Assembly: GCA_022578965.1 (NCBI GenBank)
Contig: MU400931.1
Location: 1 to 20,784 of the forward strand
Length of the DNA stretch: 20,784 bases
Source of the DNA: Xylaria sp. FL1777
Taxonomy: Eukaryota > Ascomycota > Sordariomycetes > Xylariales > Xylariaceae
Direction: 5' to 3'
Shown here: one piece after another, positions 20,751-20,784 of the stretch
How positions within the stretch are numbered: the first letter of the stretch is position 1
Layout of the letters: each line of letters begins with the position of its first letter
The notes under the pieces: generated by a model
What the model saw: the letters and a program-made list of their open reading frames with translations, nothing else
Told to the model about the DNA's origin: nothing
Databases searched by the model: none
Position numbers and translations under genes: made by a program

Positions 20751-20784
20751 TATATAATTATTAAAAAATATATTATATATTTTA

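Larger units (their letters stand above)
1..20784. other. AT-isochore with RIP-like cytosine depletion
   Basis: The whole window is gene-free and extremely A+T-rich. Hand counts of 600 bases in four stretches give 104 G+C. Counting cytosines on both strands there, 56 are preceded by G, 42 by A, 5 by T and 1 by C; 60 are followed by T, 31 by A, 12 by G and 1 by C. Stop codons are dense in every frame. Diverged tandem and inverted repeats differ often by C/T or G/A transitions, as expected of deaminated repeats. RIP in filamentous ascomycetes is the established precedent for such blocks. The strong 5' context is not the classical CpA rule, so the mechanism is an inference. Alternatives are a naturally AT-rich intergenic region of a protist or anaerobic fungus. 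Confidence 0.75.

Noticed and set aside
1..20784. Mitochondrial or plastid genome fragment
   Set aside because: No rRNA, tRNA or conserved organelle protein segment can be read in any frame, and the repeats show directional C-to-T decay, unlike a functional organelle genome.

Overview
The window is 20.8 kb of extremely A+T-rich, gene-free DNA. In four stretches counted by hand (1-180, 1741-1920, 8341-8460, 13861-13980; 600 bases) G+C ranges from about 9% to 26%. No coding region, rRNA, tRNA or CRISPR array can be supported. The two longest open frames (72 and 76 codons) look like chance. The best reading is an AT-isochore or AT-rich heterochromatic block of a eukaryote, most likely a filamentous fungus whose repeats were degraded by a cytosine-to-thymine process such as repeat-induced point mutation (RIP). 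The organism is inferred from composition and repeat decay, not from any gene.

The surviving cytosines are very non-random. Of 104 cytosines counted on both strands in those four stretches, 56 follow G, 42 follow A, 5 follow T and 1 follows C. TpC and CpC are almost gone, while CpT, CpA and even CpG remain (60, 31 and 12). Classical Neurospora RIP is defined by its 3' neighbour (CpA), so a 5'-pyrimidine preference is unusual. It is the main observation of this window.

Layout. 1-2440: degenerate AT sequence, somewhat richer in GCT/AGC from about 1740. 2453-2560: short 38-bp tandem repeats with a hairpin. 2700-2860: a less mutated island with an 85-bp TA-flanked inverted-repeat element. 2972-3083: a 56-bp duplication. 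4990-5335: 57/68-bp tandem repeats. 5360-6372: a 1-kb satellite with a two-module, higher-order arrangement (117, 145, 145, 131, 131, 131 bp spacings). 6640-7640: a less mutated block with an A-rich stretch, a T-rich stretch and a possible MITE-like copy. 7650-10110: featureless. 10124-10838: a 715-bp island with terminal inverted repeats, the best-preserved DNA here. 10850-14080: featureless apart from one hairpin. 14102-14231: a 130-bp MITE-like element. 14940-16830: a dense patchwork of tandem arrays and palindromes. 17570-17695, 18897-18976 and 19480-19622: small tandem repeats. 20226-20784: homopolymer-rich DNA.

Nothing here works as a gene system. The window reads as a graveyard of transposable-element relics and satellites at different stages of the same decay. 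The better-preserved islands (2.7, 7.5, 10.1-10.8 and 14.1 kb) tend to carry terminal inverted repeats, which fits later or better-protected insertions. A centromeric or pericentromeric location is possible but cannot be shown from sequence alone.
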